From Bradyrhizobium barranii subsp. barranii (lineage in GTDB: Bacteria > Pseudomonadota > Alphaproteobacteria > Rhizobiales > Xanthobacteraceae), in the NCBI RefSeq assembly GCF_017565645.3, contig NZ_CP086136.1:1626001-1690000 (forward strand): DNA of 64,000 nt, given 5' to 3'. Positions 17,650 to 26,539 of this stretch are shown piece after piece. Position numbers and translations under genes: made by a program. Below the pieces are notes generated by a model. That model was not told where the DNA came from. It worked only from the letters and a program-made list of their open reading frames with translations, and ran no database searches. Numbering within the stretch: position 1 is the first letter of the stretch; each line of letters opens with the position of its first letter.

Positions 17650-18642
17650 TCAGATGCCCAAACGGGCGAGGGCGACCCTGACCGCGGCGCGGGGCAGCGA
17701 TTTGAGCGAGCGCCGGCCGACCATCCCGAGATAAGCCAAGGCGTCGCGATATCTGCCGAAGCGGACGGCCTGCATCGCCGAATAGGTGACGAGATGGACC
17801 TCGGCGGCCTGGCGCAGCCCGGCCGCCGTGCCCTCGGGCAGTCTCGCCAGGATCAAGCCATCGTCGAACACCCGCGCGATCGCAGGGAAGAAGTCCTTCG
17901 GCGTCCGCACGGCCGCATTCATGGTGTTGGCGGTGTGCAGGCGATAGTCCAGCAGAAGCTTTGGTGCGAACTCGAACTCGCCGATAGCGGCGAGGCGGCA
18001 CCAGCAATGCCAGTCCTCGCAATATCTGAGGGAGGTGTCGAAGCCACCGATGGCGCGGAAGGCCTCCGCACGTGCGAGCGCGATACCGCCATTGACGATG
18101 AAATTGCCGGCCGCGAGCCGCGCCAGCACATCGCCTGACGGCTTGCGGCGTCCCTTCAGCAGGCCCCGCCGGCCGATCTGCCGTCCCTCGCTGTCGATCG
18201 TGTTGTAGTCGCCGTAGACGAGAACCGCGCGTGGAGCATTGCGGGCCGCCACCAGCAGCGCGGCCACCGCGCCGGGACGCAGGCGGTCGTCGGCATCGAG
18301 GAAGAGCAGCCATTCGCCGCTCGCATATCGTGCGCCGAGATTGCGCGCGGCGGATACGCCGGCGGAGTCGTTGGTCATCAGGCGCAGCCGCGGGTCACGA
18401 ATGGCGCGGACAATGGCCGTGGTGGTGTCGCTCGATCCGTCGTCGACGACGATCACTTCGGTGATCTCGCCTTGCGCCAGTGCGCTGGCGAGGGTTTCGC
18501 CGATATAGGCTGCAACGTTCTTGGCGGGAATGACGACCGACACCGATGTGGACGAGCTGGCCGGCAGCGGGAGACGCGGCGCCGGAACGACGCGCGAGGT
18601 AGCCGGTAAATCGAGAACATCTTCGGCGGTGATCAGAGCCAC
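17650..18642 (-). CDS. Family 2 glycosyltransferase
   Basis: A 330-residue GT-A enzyme with the signature VSVVIPAKNVAAYIGETLAS near residue 34, IVVDDGSSD, the DxD-type motif LLFLDADDRL near residue 115, and the CEDWHCWCRLA acceptor-side motif near residue 218. It is soluble or peripherally bound. Its stop lies 6 bp from the stop of the convergent glycosyltransferase. The protein is distinct from that neighbour, so this is not a tandem copy. Confidence 0.9.
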   Translation of the reverse strand: MALITAEDVLDLPATSRVVPAPRLPLPASSSTSVSVVIPAKNVAAYIGETLASALAQGEITEVIVVDDGSSDTTTAIVRAIRDPRLRLMTNDSAGVSAARNLGARYASGEWLLFLDADDRLRPGAVAALLVAARNAPRAVLVYGDYNTIDSEGRQIGRRGLLKGRRKPSGDVLARLAAGNFIVNGGIALARAEAFRAIGGFDTSLRYCEDWHCWCRLAAIGEFEFAPKLLLDYRLHTANTMNAAVRTPKDFFPAIARVFDDGLILARLPEGTAAGLRQAAEVHLVTYSAMQAVRFGRYRDALAYLGMVGRRSLKSLPRAAVRVALARLGI

Positions 18643-18863
18643 GGCTCGCCTTTAAGGGTCTGTTAACCAGGGCGCATCTGCCGACTGACATGGCGATCAA
18701 TCGCAACATTGGCCCGCCGCGAATGATGCCAAATCGTTGTCGCGAAGGCCTGCGTGTTTCTGGTTTCGTAGATTAGCGTTAAGCCGCGGGCATTAAGCCT
18801 GTCGCAAATTTGGAAGAGTGCGACAGCGGGTCCCATGCGAGAATGCGGACCTGTTTGCCGCGG

Positions 18864-19940
18864 ATGGATCTAGTGCCCGCAAAGACGTTCGAACACGACC
18901 CCGATGCCATGGTCCTCAACCTCTTCTACGAGGACAAGGACGATCGCTGGTTTCCCGGCGATCGGCATCTGCGGCGCATGGCGCGCCGGATGCTGCTCGG
19001 CGAGCCGCGCATGAGCGGGCAGCTTCGCGTGTTCCTCAATCTCCGCGCGGGGCTCGACCGGCTCGGCATCCGTTACCGCGTCAACGACTACGGCTACATC
19101 GCGCAGCATCCCGACGAACTCGCCTGCATCATCGGTCGCACCTTCCTGCTCGACAAGTTCGCGTGGAAGAATCCGATCCTGCTCGGTGTCGCCGCCCACA
19201 ATCATCCGCTGGACGATCCTGATCTGTTCAAGCGGCTGCCGGTGAAGAAGGTCGTGGTGCCCGGCCCTTGGTACGTCGACATGTACCGGCCGTACTGGCC
19301 CGACACGGAGGCCTGGCCGATCGGAATCGACACGGATCTCTGGGCGCCGTCGGCGCCGACGCAAAAGACCGTCGACGTCCTGATCTACGACAAGGTCCAT
19401 TGGGACCGCGAGCGCTATGCACCGGAGCTGATCGAGCCCGTTCGCGCCCGCCTCCTCAAGGAGGGCCGCTCGTTCACGGAATTGCGCTACGGCAGCTACA
19501 AGGAAGAAGACTATCAGGCCGCGCTGGCGCGCTCGCGCGCGATGATCTTCCTGTGCCAGAACGAAAGCCAGGGCATCGCCTATCAGCAGGCTCTGTCCTG
19601 CGGCGTGCCGGTGTTCGCATGGGATCCCGGCGGCCCGTGGCGCGACCCGGATTATTATCCGCACCGCGTCCAGTTCGAACCGGTGTCGTCGGTGCCGTAT
19701 TGGGACGACCGCTGCGGTGCCAAGTTCATCGACATCGCGGGGTTCGAGGCGGGCTTGGACAGTTTCTGGGCCGGGTGCACCGCTGATGCGTTCGATCCGC
19801 GCGGCTTCGTGCTCGACAATCTCACGCTGGAGCAGCGCGCGCTGCAATATTACGAGATCGCGCGCAGCATCGTGCGGCCGCAGGCGGCAACGCAGGCCTC
19901 CGGCCTATTGGTTGACGGATGCTTAACAAGGATGGGCTAG
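18864..19940 (+). CDS. Glycosyltransferase, GT-B-like
   Basis: About 358 residues. The N-terminal half starts with VLNLFYEDKDDRWFPGDRHLR. The C-terminal half has the GT-B donor-binding pattern FLCQNESQGIAYQQALSCGVPVFAWD, in which E-S-x-G-x-x-x-Q-E/Q-A resembles the GT4 motif. The start is uncertain: ATG at 18864 is used here, ATG at 18909 would begin directly at the conserved segment, and neither has a good ribosome site. The frame extends to a TTG at 18810. It is followed 38 bp later by the O-antigen ligase-type gene, so the two may be cotranscribed. Confidence 0.8.
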   Translation: MDLVPAKTFEHDPDAMVLNLFYEDKDDRWFPGDRHLRRMARRMLLGEPRMSGQLRVFLNLRAGLDRLGIRYRVNDYGYIAQHPDELACIIGRTFLLDKFAWKNPILLGVAAHNHPLDDPDLFKRLPVKKVVVPGPWYVDMYRPYWPDTEAWPIGIDTDLWAPSAPTQKTVDVLIYDKVHWDRERYAPELIEPVRARLLKEGRSFTELRYGSYKEEDYQAALARSRAMIFLCQNESQGIAYQQALSCGVPVFAWDPGGPWRDPDYYPHRVQFEPVSSVPYWDDRCGAKFIDIAGFEAGLDSFWAGCTADAFDPRGFVLDNLTLEQRALQYYEIARSIVRPQAATQASGLLVDGCLTRMG

Positions 19941-19978
19941 ACCCAAAGCTTCCCCGGCTTCATCACCTGCCTTGAGCC

Positions 19979-21331
19979 ATGGATCGCAGCGCCGCTGACA
20001 TGACCGACGTGGAGACCCGAACGCTGGGCCGCGTCCTGCACGATGGGCTCGCGGGGCTGAATGCCGCGCAGGCGGCGCGCTGCCTCGTCGCGGTTGCGGC
20101 GCTGCTGCTGGTGCTGATCACGCTCGATCCGTTTCCCGACCTTCGCAACGAGGATGTGACCACGGTCGTCGGCGGGCGCATGGCGCTCACCTATATATCC
20201 TGGGGTCTGCTGGCTGCGGTCGCGATGTTGTTCGTCGCCGCCACCGATGCGCCCGCGCTGAAGAGCCTGGTGACGCCGCTGCATCTTTGCCTCGTCGGCT
20301 GGCTGTTGATCAACATCGTCCTCTCCGAGAGTCGTGGCGTTTCGATCCAGCGCTTCGTGCTGGCGGTCAGCGTGACGTCGCTCGCCATGCTGTTGCCATT
20401 GCTGCCGCCGACACAGCGGACTTTCAATCTGTGCCTAGGCGGAGCCGCGCTCGTGCTGCTGGTGCTGTGCTATCTCGGCGTCTTCCTCGCGCCGCAATAT
20501 TCGATGCACACCGCGCTCGATCTCACCGAGCCGCAGCTTGCCGGCGACTGGCGCGGCAGCTTCGGCCACAAGAACATCGCTTCGCCCGTGATGACCATCC
20601 TGGTCTATGTCGGCATTTACCTCTGCGGCGTCGGGTCGTTCGTGATGGGTCCCGCGATCGCTGCGCTGGCCGGCATCTTCCTGATCTTCACCGGCGGCAA
20701 GACGTCGACGGTGCTGTGCCTTGCGATCTACGCGCTCGCCTCGCTGGTCTATGTCACGCCAGGCCTGTGGCTGAAGCGGCTCATCTGCTTCGTGCCGCTG
20801 ATCGTGATGAACCTGCTGACGGTCGGCAGCGTCCTGAGCCCGACGCTCGGGGCGCTGACGCGGCTGCTTCCCCTCGATCCCACCTTCACCGGCCGGTCCG
20901 CCATATGGGAATTCGCGCTCGCGGCCGTCGCCGAGAAGCCGATCATCGGTCACGGCTATGCGGCGTTCTGGGACGACGTGACCGCGCGGCAGACCGCTCA
21001 GGGGTCCGAATGGGCGACGTCCGCCGCGCACAGCCACAACAGCTATCTCGACCTCGCGGTCACCATCGGCCTGCCGGGGCTGATGCTCGTGATCCTCGTC
21101 TTCGTGCTCGCACCGCTCGGCAATTTCCAGTCGGCCCAGGCTCACAACCGTAGTCGCGCGCTGGCAAAACTGTTCCTCACCGTATGGCTGTTCGGCTTGT
21201 ATTACGGGGCCACCGAGACCTTCCAGCTCGAACGGCAGAACCCGATCTGGTTCATGTTCGCGCTTGCAGTGGCTGGCCTGCATTTCCTCGCCAGGTTCCA
21301 ATGCGTCGAACAGACGGAACCGGAGCGCTGA
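19979..21331 (+). CDS. O-antigen ligase/polymerase family protein (Wzy_C type)
   Basis: A 450-residue integral membrane protein with about ten to twelve hydrophobic segments. Family marks are GSFGHKN before a membrane segment, the periplasmic-loop motifs FTGRSAIWEF and GHGYAAFW, and AHSHNSYLDLAVTIGLPG, whose His-Asn-x-x-Leu is typical of Wzy_C/ExoQ proteins. It would polymerise repeat units or ligate glycan to its carrier in the inner membrane. It belongs to the rightward group with the preceding glycosyltransferase and the following GNAT-type protein. Confidence 0.9.
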   Translation: MDRSAADMTDVETRTLGRVLHDGLAGLNAAQAARCLVAVAALLLVLITLDPFPDLRNEDVTTVVGGRMALTYISWGLLAAVAMLFVAATDAPALKSLVTPLHLCLVGWLLINIVLSESRGVSIQRFVLAVSVTSLAMLLPLLPPTQRTFNLCLGGAALVLLVLCYLGVFLAPQYSMHTALDLTEPQLAGDWRGSFGHKNIASPVMTILVYVGIYLCGVGSFVMGPAIAALAGIFLIFTGGKTSTVLCLAIYALASLVYVTPGLWLKRLICFVPLIVMNLLTVGSVLSPTLGALTRLLPLDPTFTGRSAIWEFALAAVAEKPIIGHGYAAFWDDVTARQTAQGSEWATSAAHSHNSYLDLAVTIGLPGLMLVILVFVLAPLGNFQSAQAHNRSRALAKLFLTVWLFGLYYGATETFQLERQNPIWFMFALAVAGLHFLARFQCVEQTEPER

Positions 21332-21448
21332 CAGCTTGTCGCAGCCGGAGCGATAGTGATGTTGGCTTAACGATAAGCCGTTACGTCACTTGTGGTCTGC
21401 GACAAACATAATCTATCTGGAAACATTCAGTAATCGCATGTCCCGCGG

Positions 21449-22591
21449 ATGACGTTTCTCAGCGTCGAGCAATCAGATGGTCTTGTGTCCAGCACGTCGG
21501 GAATCGCTGTCGATTTCGTGCGTGACTGGCGGCAGGCCGCATCGCGCCTGAGCGTGGGGCATCGCACCGCATTCCAGCACGGTTACTGGCTCGGCGCATG
21601 GTACGAGGCGTTTCACGGCTTTGCACCGCTGATCGCATTGATCTCCGATGCCGCGACCGGCAAGGACATCGCGGTGGTGCCGATGATCAGCCACATCAGG
21701 CGCGGCATCCGCATCGTCGAATTCGCCGACCTCGGCGTCTCCGACAACAACGCGCCGATCCTGGCGCTCGATGCCGCGTTGGACGCTGCGGCGACGGATG
21801 CGATCGGCAGGGCGCTGGTCGACGCTGTGCGCGCCTTGCCCGACTGCTTCGATCTGCTGCGGCTGAAGAAGATGCCGGCCCATGTCGGCGGCAAGCCGAA
21901 CCCGCTGGTGTCGCTCGGACGGATCGGATCCTGCTCGCTCAACGGCAATCTCGTGCTGACGGGCGACGACTATGAAGCCTACCGGGCCTCGATCAAGCGC
22001 ATGCAGATGCCACGCTGCTGGCGGGTCTTCAGCCGTCATGCCGGCGCGCGGCTCGAGATCGCCGTGGATGTCGCGCGTGCGCGGGAGCTGCTGGACATAA
22101 TGGATGTCCAGCAGCAGGCCCGCATGCGAAAGCTCGGCTCGCGCTTCGTCCTCAACGACGACGCTCATGCCCGATTCTATCGCGAGGTCGCCCGTCAGGG
22201 TATCGCGGAGGGCTATGCCGTCATCTCGGCGCTGGTCTGCGACGAGGCCGTCGTCGCCACCACGTTCGGCGTCAGGTTTGGTGCGAGCTATTTCCTCCTG
22301 CGCATCAGCCACGCCGGCGATTCATGGTCGAACTGCTCGCCGGGGCTGCTCGTCACCGAGCGTACCATGGCGGCGCTGCATGCAGAGGGCGTGCGCCGTT
22401 TCGATCTCAGCATCGGCAACCAGGACTACAAGCGCCGCTTCGGCGCCGCGAAGGTCGCATTGACCGATGTCAGCATCGCGCTGTCCTGGCGCGGCGCTCC
22501 CTATGCATGGCGCGACCATGCCGCGCAGAACCTGCGTCGCTATCCCAGGCTCGCCGCCTTCGCCAGCCGGGCGATACGCAAGATGCGGTGA
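21449..22591 (+). CDS. GNAT family acetyltransferase (CelD/BcsL, Acetyltransf_6 type)
   Basis: A 380-residue protein with two GNAT-like halves, as in the CelD/BcsL family of polysaccharide clusters. Conserved segments are QHGYWLGAWYEAF near residue 46, IVEFADLGVSDNNAPIL near 95, and the C-terminal RRFDLSIGNQDYKRRFGA near 325. No signal peptide. It probably acylates a sugar residue of the local glycan. It starts 117 bp after the ligase-type gene on the same strand. Confidence 0.82.
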   Translation: MTFLSVEQSDGLVSSTSGIAVDFVRDWRQAASRLSVGHRTAFQHGYWLGAWYEAFHGFAPLIALISDAATGKDIAVVPMISHIRRGIRIVEFADLGVSDNNAPILALDAALDAAATDAIGRALVDAVRALPDCFDLLRLKKMPAHVGGKPNPLVSLGRIGSCSLNGNLVLTGDDYEAYRASIKRMQMPRCWRVFSRHAGARLEIAVDVARARELLDIMDVQQQARMRKLGSRFVLNDDAHARFYREVARQGIAEGYAVISALVCDEAVVATTFGVRFGASYFLLRISHAGDSWSNCSPGLLVTERTMAALHAEGVRRFDLSIGNQDYKRRFGAAKVALTDVSIALSWRGAPYAWRDHAAQNLRRYPRLAAFASRAIRKMR

Positions 22592-22612
22592 CGGAGGCCG
22601 TCCGTACCCGCG

Positions 22613-23152
22613 TCATCTCGAAAGGCCGGCACTGAAGGCGTCCAGCAGCGCGCGACCCTGCGGCCAGTCGCCGAGCCCGCTCGACGCATTGATGTGGCCA
22701 AGGGCGCCCAGTCCGATCAGACCGGACTTCCAGGCACGCGCCCGCTGCTGCGTCTTATCGAGCCTGCCAAAGGGATCGTCGGTGCTGGCGATGATGAGTG
22801 AGGGGAAGCGCAGCGTACGGTCCGGCACCGGCTTGAACGCAGCCGCCTCCGCGGGAAAATTGGCGCCATCGGGATCGGGCACCGCGACCAGAAAAGCACC
22901 CGCGATCGTGGATGGGAAGCGCGTGGCCCAGTGCGCCACCAGCAGGCAAGCGAGGCTGTGTGCGACCAGCACCGGCGGTTTCGCGCAGCGCCCGACCGCC
23001 TGCTCCAGGGATTGCTCCCAATCGGCGAGCTCCGGCCGGTCCCAGCTCGCCGGCTGAAACCGCGTGAAACGTGTATCGTTGCGCTCCCAGAGTGTCTGCC
23101 AATGAGCTTCTGCGGAGCCGCCGAGGCCGGGCAAGGTGATGATGTCGTGCAT
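22613..23152 (-). CDS. Small alpha/beta hydrolase, RBBP9/YdeN family
   Basis: A 179-residue serine hydrolase. It starts IITLPGLGGSAEAHWQTLWE as this family does. The nucleophile lies in LVAHSLAC, the acid in ASTDDPFG and the histidine in GALGHINASSGLG, so the triad appears complete. The ATG at 23150-23152 is chosen because the preceding 29 codons are not conserved in type. It is divergent from an Lrp-type regulator with a perfect 9-bp palindrome between them, so it may be that regulator's target. Physiological substrate unknown. Confidence 0.88.
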   Translation of the reverse strand: MHDIITLPGLGGSAEAHWQTLWERNDTRFTRFQPASWDRPELADWEQSLEQAVGRCAKPPVLVAHSLACLLVAHWATRFPSTIAGAFLVAVPDPDGANFPAEAAAFKPVPDRTLRFPSLIIASTDDPFGRLDKTQQRARAWKSGLIGLGALGHINASSGLGDWPQGRALLDAFSAGLSR

Positions 23153-23231
23153 GATCGTCCCGTGATATCTGAGATGCACGTGCAGTGTGGCCGGTCTTGG
23201 TGCTGCGTCACATGGCAAGTCATCGGCGAAA

Positions 23232-23253
23232 GAGATCATCTGCCGATGATCTC
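23232..23253. promoter_or_regulatory. Candidate operator: 9-bp perfect inverted repeat
   Basis: GAGATCATC (23232-23240) and GATGATCTC (23245-23253) are perfect inverted repeats around TGCC. An overlapping pair, TCATCGGC (23220-23227) and GCCGATGA (23242-23249), adds a second symmetry. The site is 21 bp before the TTG start of the Lrp-type gene and about 80 bp before the divergent hydrolase start. Regulation of both is inferred. Confidence 0.5.
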
Positions 23254-23274
23254 AAGGTGGAATGGAGAATTGTC

Positions 23275-23750
23275 TTGGATCGCTTCGGAAGCATTGACAC
23301 CAAGGATCTCAAGACCTGGAGGCATTGCAGGCCAATGCGCGCGTGCCGCTGTCCGAGCTCGGCCGTTCCGTCGGGCTGTCTCAGCCGGCCATCTCCGAGC
23401 GCGTGAAGCGGCTCGAGGAAGCCGGGATTATCGAAGGCTACGGCGCCCGCATCAATCCGCGCGCGCTAGGGCTCGGCCTGATGGCGCTGGTCCGCCTGCG
23501 CACGTCGCATGAGCACATCAAGACCTGCCTCAAACGGTTCAGCGAGATTCCGCACATCGTTGAAGTCCATCGCGTGACCGGCGATGATTGCTTCGTGCTC
23601 AAGGTGCTGGTTCCGGCGCCGGAAGATCTGGAGACGATCGTGGATCGTATCGCCGGCTTCGGCGCTGTGACGACCTCGCTCGTGCTGCGGAGCGAGCCGG
23701 CGCGACCGATCGGTAAAGACCTCATCAGGAAGAAGACCGAACGCGGTTGA
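23275..23750 (+). pseudogene. Lrp/AsnC family regulator, frameshifted near codon 14
   Basis: The TTG at 23275, seven bases after GGAG, begins LDRFGSIDTKDLK. The rest of the protein (LEALQANARVPLSELGRSVGLSQPAISERVKRL onward) is in another frame from 23316. Between AAG (23311-23313) and CTG (23316-23318) only two bases, AC, remain. One added base would give K-I-L-E-A-L, the normal Lrp helix 1, and a 158-residue protein. The downstream part has a full helix-turn-helix and RAM domain. As sequenced the gene is broken, unless translation restarts at the TTG at 23325, which would lose helix 1. This could be a sequencing error. Confidence 0.82.
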
Positions 23751-23863
23751 GGCGTGGCCCGCGCGATCGACACGTCACCGGGCTGTCACAAAGCCTTCGA
23801 TTGCGCCGAGCTTCGATGATCGCGCGCGTTGTGCTATCGTCACTTCCGCTTTCCGGAGGCGAC

Positions 23864-24748
23864 ATGGAAGATCGTTCGGCGAAATATCGCGCATTCTATG
23901 CGCAGTTGATCTGCGCTGCGGCCAAGACGACAGATCCCCGTATCGAGCAGGCCTTTCGCACGGTCAGGCGCGAACCCTTCGCCGGACCCGGACCGTGGTC
24001 GATCTCCGTCGGTGGCCATCCCTATGTCGTGACGCCCGACGATGACCCCGCCTTCCTCTATCAAAACACGCTTCTGGCGCTGGATCCGGCGCGCGGCCTC
24101 AATATCGGGATGCCCGGCGCGCACGCCTATTGGCTCAGCGGCTGCGGCGTGCGGGAAGGCGAGACGGTGATCCAGATCGGTGCCGGCAGCGGCTACTACA
24201 CCGCCATTCTCGCCGAGCTCGCGGGACCTTCGGGCCGTGTCCATGCCTATGAGATCGACGAACGCCTGGCGGCATTCGCGCGCGAAAATCTGAAGGACAT
24301 CCCGCATGTCGAGCTGGAAGATCGCTCGGGCATCGCGTCCGATTTACCGGGCGCGGATGTGATCTATGTCTGTGCGGGCGCGGCGCAGCCGGCCACGCAA
24401 TGGCTCGATGCGCTGCGGCCCGGCGGCCGGCTGGTGTTTCCGCTGGCGCCGGAGGGCATGCTCGGTGGCATGTTGATGATCACGCGCCCGGACGAGGGCG
24501 CGGTCTGGCCGGCGAAATTCCTGAGTCGTGCCCAATTCATCGGCTGCGCGGGACTGCAGGACGCGGATGCCGGCCGGCGATTGGCCGAGGCGTTCGCGAA
24601 AGGATGGGAGAGCGTACAGTCGCTGCGCAGAGGCGGCGCTCCGGACGAGACGTGCTGGTTTGCCGGTGAGGGCTGGTGGCTTTCGACGGCGGCGGCGCCC
24701 GTCCCGACGGATTCAATCAAGCCCCACGCCGACCTCACGCAGGCGTAA
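23864..24748 (+). CDS. Protein-L-isoaspartate O-methyltransferase (PCMT)-like methyltransferase
   Basis: A 294-residue protein of the PCMT superfamily. The SAM-binding motif VIQIGAGSGYYTAILAEL is near residue 103, the acidic strand end is VHAYEIDE, and the YVCAGAAQPATQWLDALRPGGRLVFPL block is typical. The N-terminus (MEDRSAKYRAFYAQLI, then RREPFAGPGPW) is like PCMT, but the extended C-terminal 80 residues are not standard, so repair of isoaspartate is uncertain. The ATG at 23864 has GGAGG eight bases upstream; the frame extends 39 codons further without support. Confidence 0.82.
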   Translation: MEDRSAKYRAFYAQLICAAAKTTDPRIEQAFRTVRREPFAGPGPWSISVGGHPYVVTPDDDPAFLYQNTLLALDPARGLNIGMPGAHAYWLSGCGVREGETVIQIGAGSGYYTAILAELAGPSGRVHAYEIDERLAAFARENLKDIPHVELEDRSGIASDLPGADVIYVCAGAAQPATQWLDALRPGGRLVFPLAPEGMLGGMLMITRPDEGAVWPAKFLSRAQFIGCAGLQDADAGRRLAEAFAKGWESVQSLRRGGAPDETCWFAGEGWWLSTAAAPVPTDSIKPHADLTQA

Positions 24749-25026
24749 CGGATCGCTCACGCCTTACGATTTGGCGCACCCGGCGCAATGCAGCCGGCCG
24801 CGTGAGGCGCGGAACAGGCTGCGGCAATACCAGCGCCGCGCCAATGCTTGCGCAGGCCTGCGGATCATCTGCGCGATCAACAAGAGTTCGAAAGCCATTC
24901 GTATCGCTTTGGTCAAATATCCTGACCACGTAGATGGGGCGGCGCTCCCGAATGAGAACGCCGCCCCCGTCGCATCAGCCATGCAGTCGTTCGTACGTAA
25001 AGCCTAACTGCGCTCAGCCATGAAGT

Positions 25027-25626
25027 TCAGCCATGAAGTTTCTTGGCGGTCTCCGCGATCTGGCGGCCCTGGTAGCGTGCGCCGGCGAGCTCGTTGGCGC
25101 TGGGCTGGCGGCTGCCGTCGCCGCCGGTGATCGTGGTGGCGCCGTAGGGGGCGCCGCCGGTGACCTCGTCGAGCTTCATCTGACCGGCAAAGCCATAGTT
25201 CAGACCGACCACGACCATGCCGAAATGCAGCAAATTGGTGATGATCGAGAACAGCGTCGTCTCCTGGCCGCCATGCTGGGTCGCGCTCGCGGTGAAGGCG
25301 CCGCCGACCTTGCCGTGCAGAGCGCCCTTGGCCCAGAGTCCACCGGCCTGGTCCAAAAAGTTCGCCATCTGCGAGGCCATGCGGCCGAAACGGGTGCCGG
25401 TGCCGACGATGATTGCGTCGTAATTGACGAGGTCCTCAATCTTGGCGACGGGTGCTGCCTGATCGACCTTGTAATAGGACGCCTTGGCGACTTCGGCCGG
25501 CACCAGCTCGGGCACGCGCTTGATGTCGACGGTGGCGCCGGCCTCGCGCGCGCCTTCGGCAACAGCGTTGGCCATCGCTTCGATGTGGCCATAGGCGGAA
25601 TAATAGAGGACGAGAACTTTGGTCAT
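25027..25626 (-). CDS. wrbA: NAD(P)H:quinone oxidoreductase type IV, WrbA
   Basis: A 199-residue flavodoxin-like protein, the normal length for WrbA. The FMN phosphate loop is [12 protein letters not shown] at residues 8-19, then [19 protein letters not shown] and [15 protein letters not shown], and the family-specific [17 protein letters not shown]. It reduces quinones by two electrons and so avoids semiquinone radicals. It lies downstream of pirin and SDR genes on the same strand, separated from pirin by 164 bp holding a palindromic repeat, so it may have its own promoter. Confidence 0.96.
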   Translation of the reverse strand: MTKVLVLYYSAYGHIEAMANAVAEGAREAGATVDIKRVPELVPAEVAKASYYKVDQAAPVAKIEDLVNYDAIIVGTGTRFGRMASQMANFLDQAGGLWAKGALHGKVGGAFTASATQHGGQETTLFSIITNLLHFGMVVVGLNYGFAGQMKLDEVTGGAPYGATTITGGDGSRQPSANELAGARYQGRQIAETAKKLHG

Positions 25627-25670
25627 GGTGGTCTCCGTTGGGATCGATGTTGACTGTTTGTGGGGACGTC

Positions 25671-25776
25671 ATGCCCGGGCAGAAGCGCGAAGCGCGTCTT
25701 CGCGCTAGATGTCCCGGGCATCCAGGTTCTTGTGCGCCCATGATGGGGCGTGGATGGCCGGGACAAGCCCGGCCAT
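25671..25776. repeat. Extragenic palindromic repeats between pirin and wrbA
   Basis: ATGCCCGGG at 25671 is matched by CCCGGGCAT ending at 25721. A second hairpin, ATGGCCGGG (25754-25762) and CCCGGCCAT (25768-25776), has a 5-base loop. The type (GGCCGGGACAAGCCCGGCC) is widespread between genes in Bradyrhizobium. It could end or stabilise transcripts. Confidence 0.7.
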
Positions 25777-25790
25777 GACGAAGCGCGTTG

Positions 25791-26489
25791 TTAGGCCGCG
25801 TCGACGAGCACGAGCTCGGAATCTTCCAGCGCCGTGATCTTCAGCTTGTCCTCGTCGCGGATCGCGGCGCCGTCGCGGGCGTTGACGCGCACGCCGTTGA
25901 TTTCGACCGCGCCTGCCGCCGGCACGAGATAAAGGTGGCGCGACTTCTGAGCTGAATACTCAGCCGTTTCGCCGGCCTTCAGTGTGGTCGCCAGCACCCG
26001 CGCATCGGCGCGGATCGGCAAGGCGTCCTTGTCGTTCTCGTCGCCGCTGGCGATGGTGACGAGCTTGCCGGTGCGGTCCGCCTTCGGAAACGGCTTCGAG
26101 CCCCAGGTCGGCTGGCCGCCACGCGCGGTCGGTTCGATCCAGATCTGGAAGATCCGGGTCTTGGTCGGCTCGAGATTGTACTCGGAGTGGCGAACACCGC
26201 TGCCGGCGCTCATCACCTGCACGTCGCCCGCTTCGGTGCGGCCCTCGTTGCCGAGGCTGTCCTGATGGGTGATCGCGCCCTCGCGCACATAGGTGATGAT
26301 TTCCATGTTGGCGTGAGGATGGGCGGGAAAGCCGGTGTTCGGCGCGATCTCGTCGTCGTTCCACACCCGCAAGGCGCCATGACCCATGTTGTTCGGGTCG
26401 TAGTGGCTGGCGAAGGAGAAATGGTGCTTGGCCTTGAGCCAGCCGTGATCGGCACCGCCGAGCTTTCCGAAAGGTCTGAGTTCGATCAT
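25791..26489 (-). CDS. Pirin family protein (YhhW-type)
   Basis: A 232-residue bicupin. The metal-binding set in the N-terminal cupin is visible: HPHANMEIITYV gives two His, and GVRHSEYN gives the third His and the Glu. FQIWIEPTARGGQPTW and the shorter C-terminal cupin follow the YhhW pattern. Some members have quercetin 2,3-dioxygenase activity; the true substrate is usually unknown. The stop of the upstream SDR gene is 50 bp before this start, so the two are probably cotranscribed in a redox/electrophile cluster with wrbA. Confidence 0.93.
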   Translation of the reverse strand: MIELRPFGKLGGADHGWLKAKHHFSFASHYDPNNMGHGALRVWNDDEIAPNTGFPAHPHANMEIITYVREGAITHQDSLGNEGRTEAGDVQVMSAGSGVRHSEYNLEPTKTRIFQIWIEPTARGGQPTWGSKPFPKADRTGKLVTIASGDENDKDALPIRADARVLATTLKAGETAEYSAQKSRHLYLVPAAGAVEINGVRVNARDGAAIRDEDKLKITALEDSELVLVDAA

Positions 26490-26539
26490 CTGCGTAATTC
26501 CTTTGTGTGATCCTTTGGGTTGAACGGCTGGCGCCTTGA

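Noticed and set aside
23747..23863. Longer N-terminus for the PCMT-like protein
   Set aside because: It would overlap the Lrp gene end, and a GGAGG ribosome site points to the ATG at 23864.
24749..25026. Small frames between the PCMT-like gene and wrbA
   Set aside because: All are short, overlap each other on both strands and lack ribosome sites; I see no gene here.
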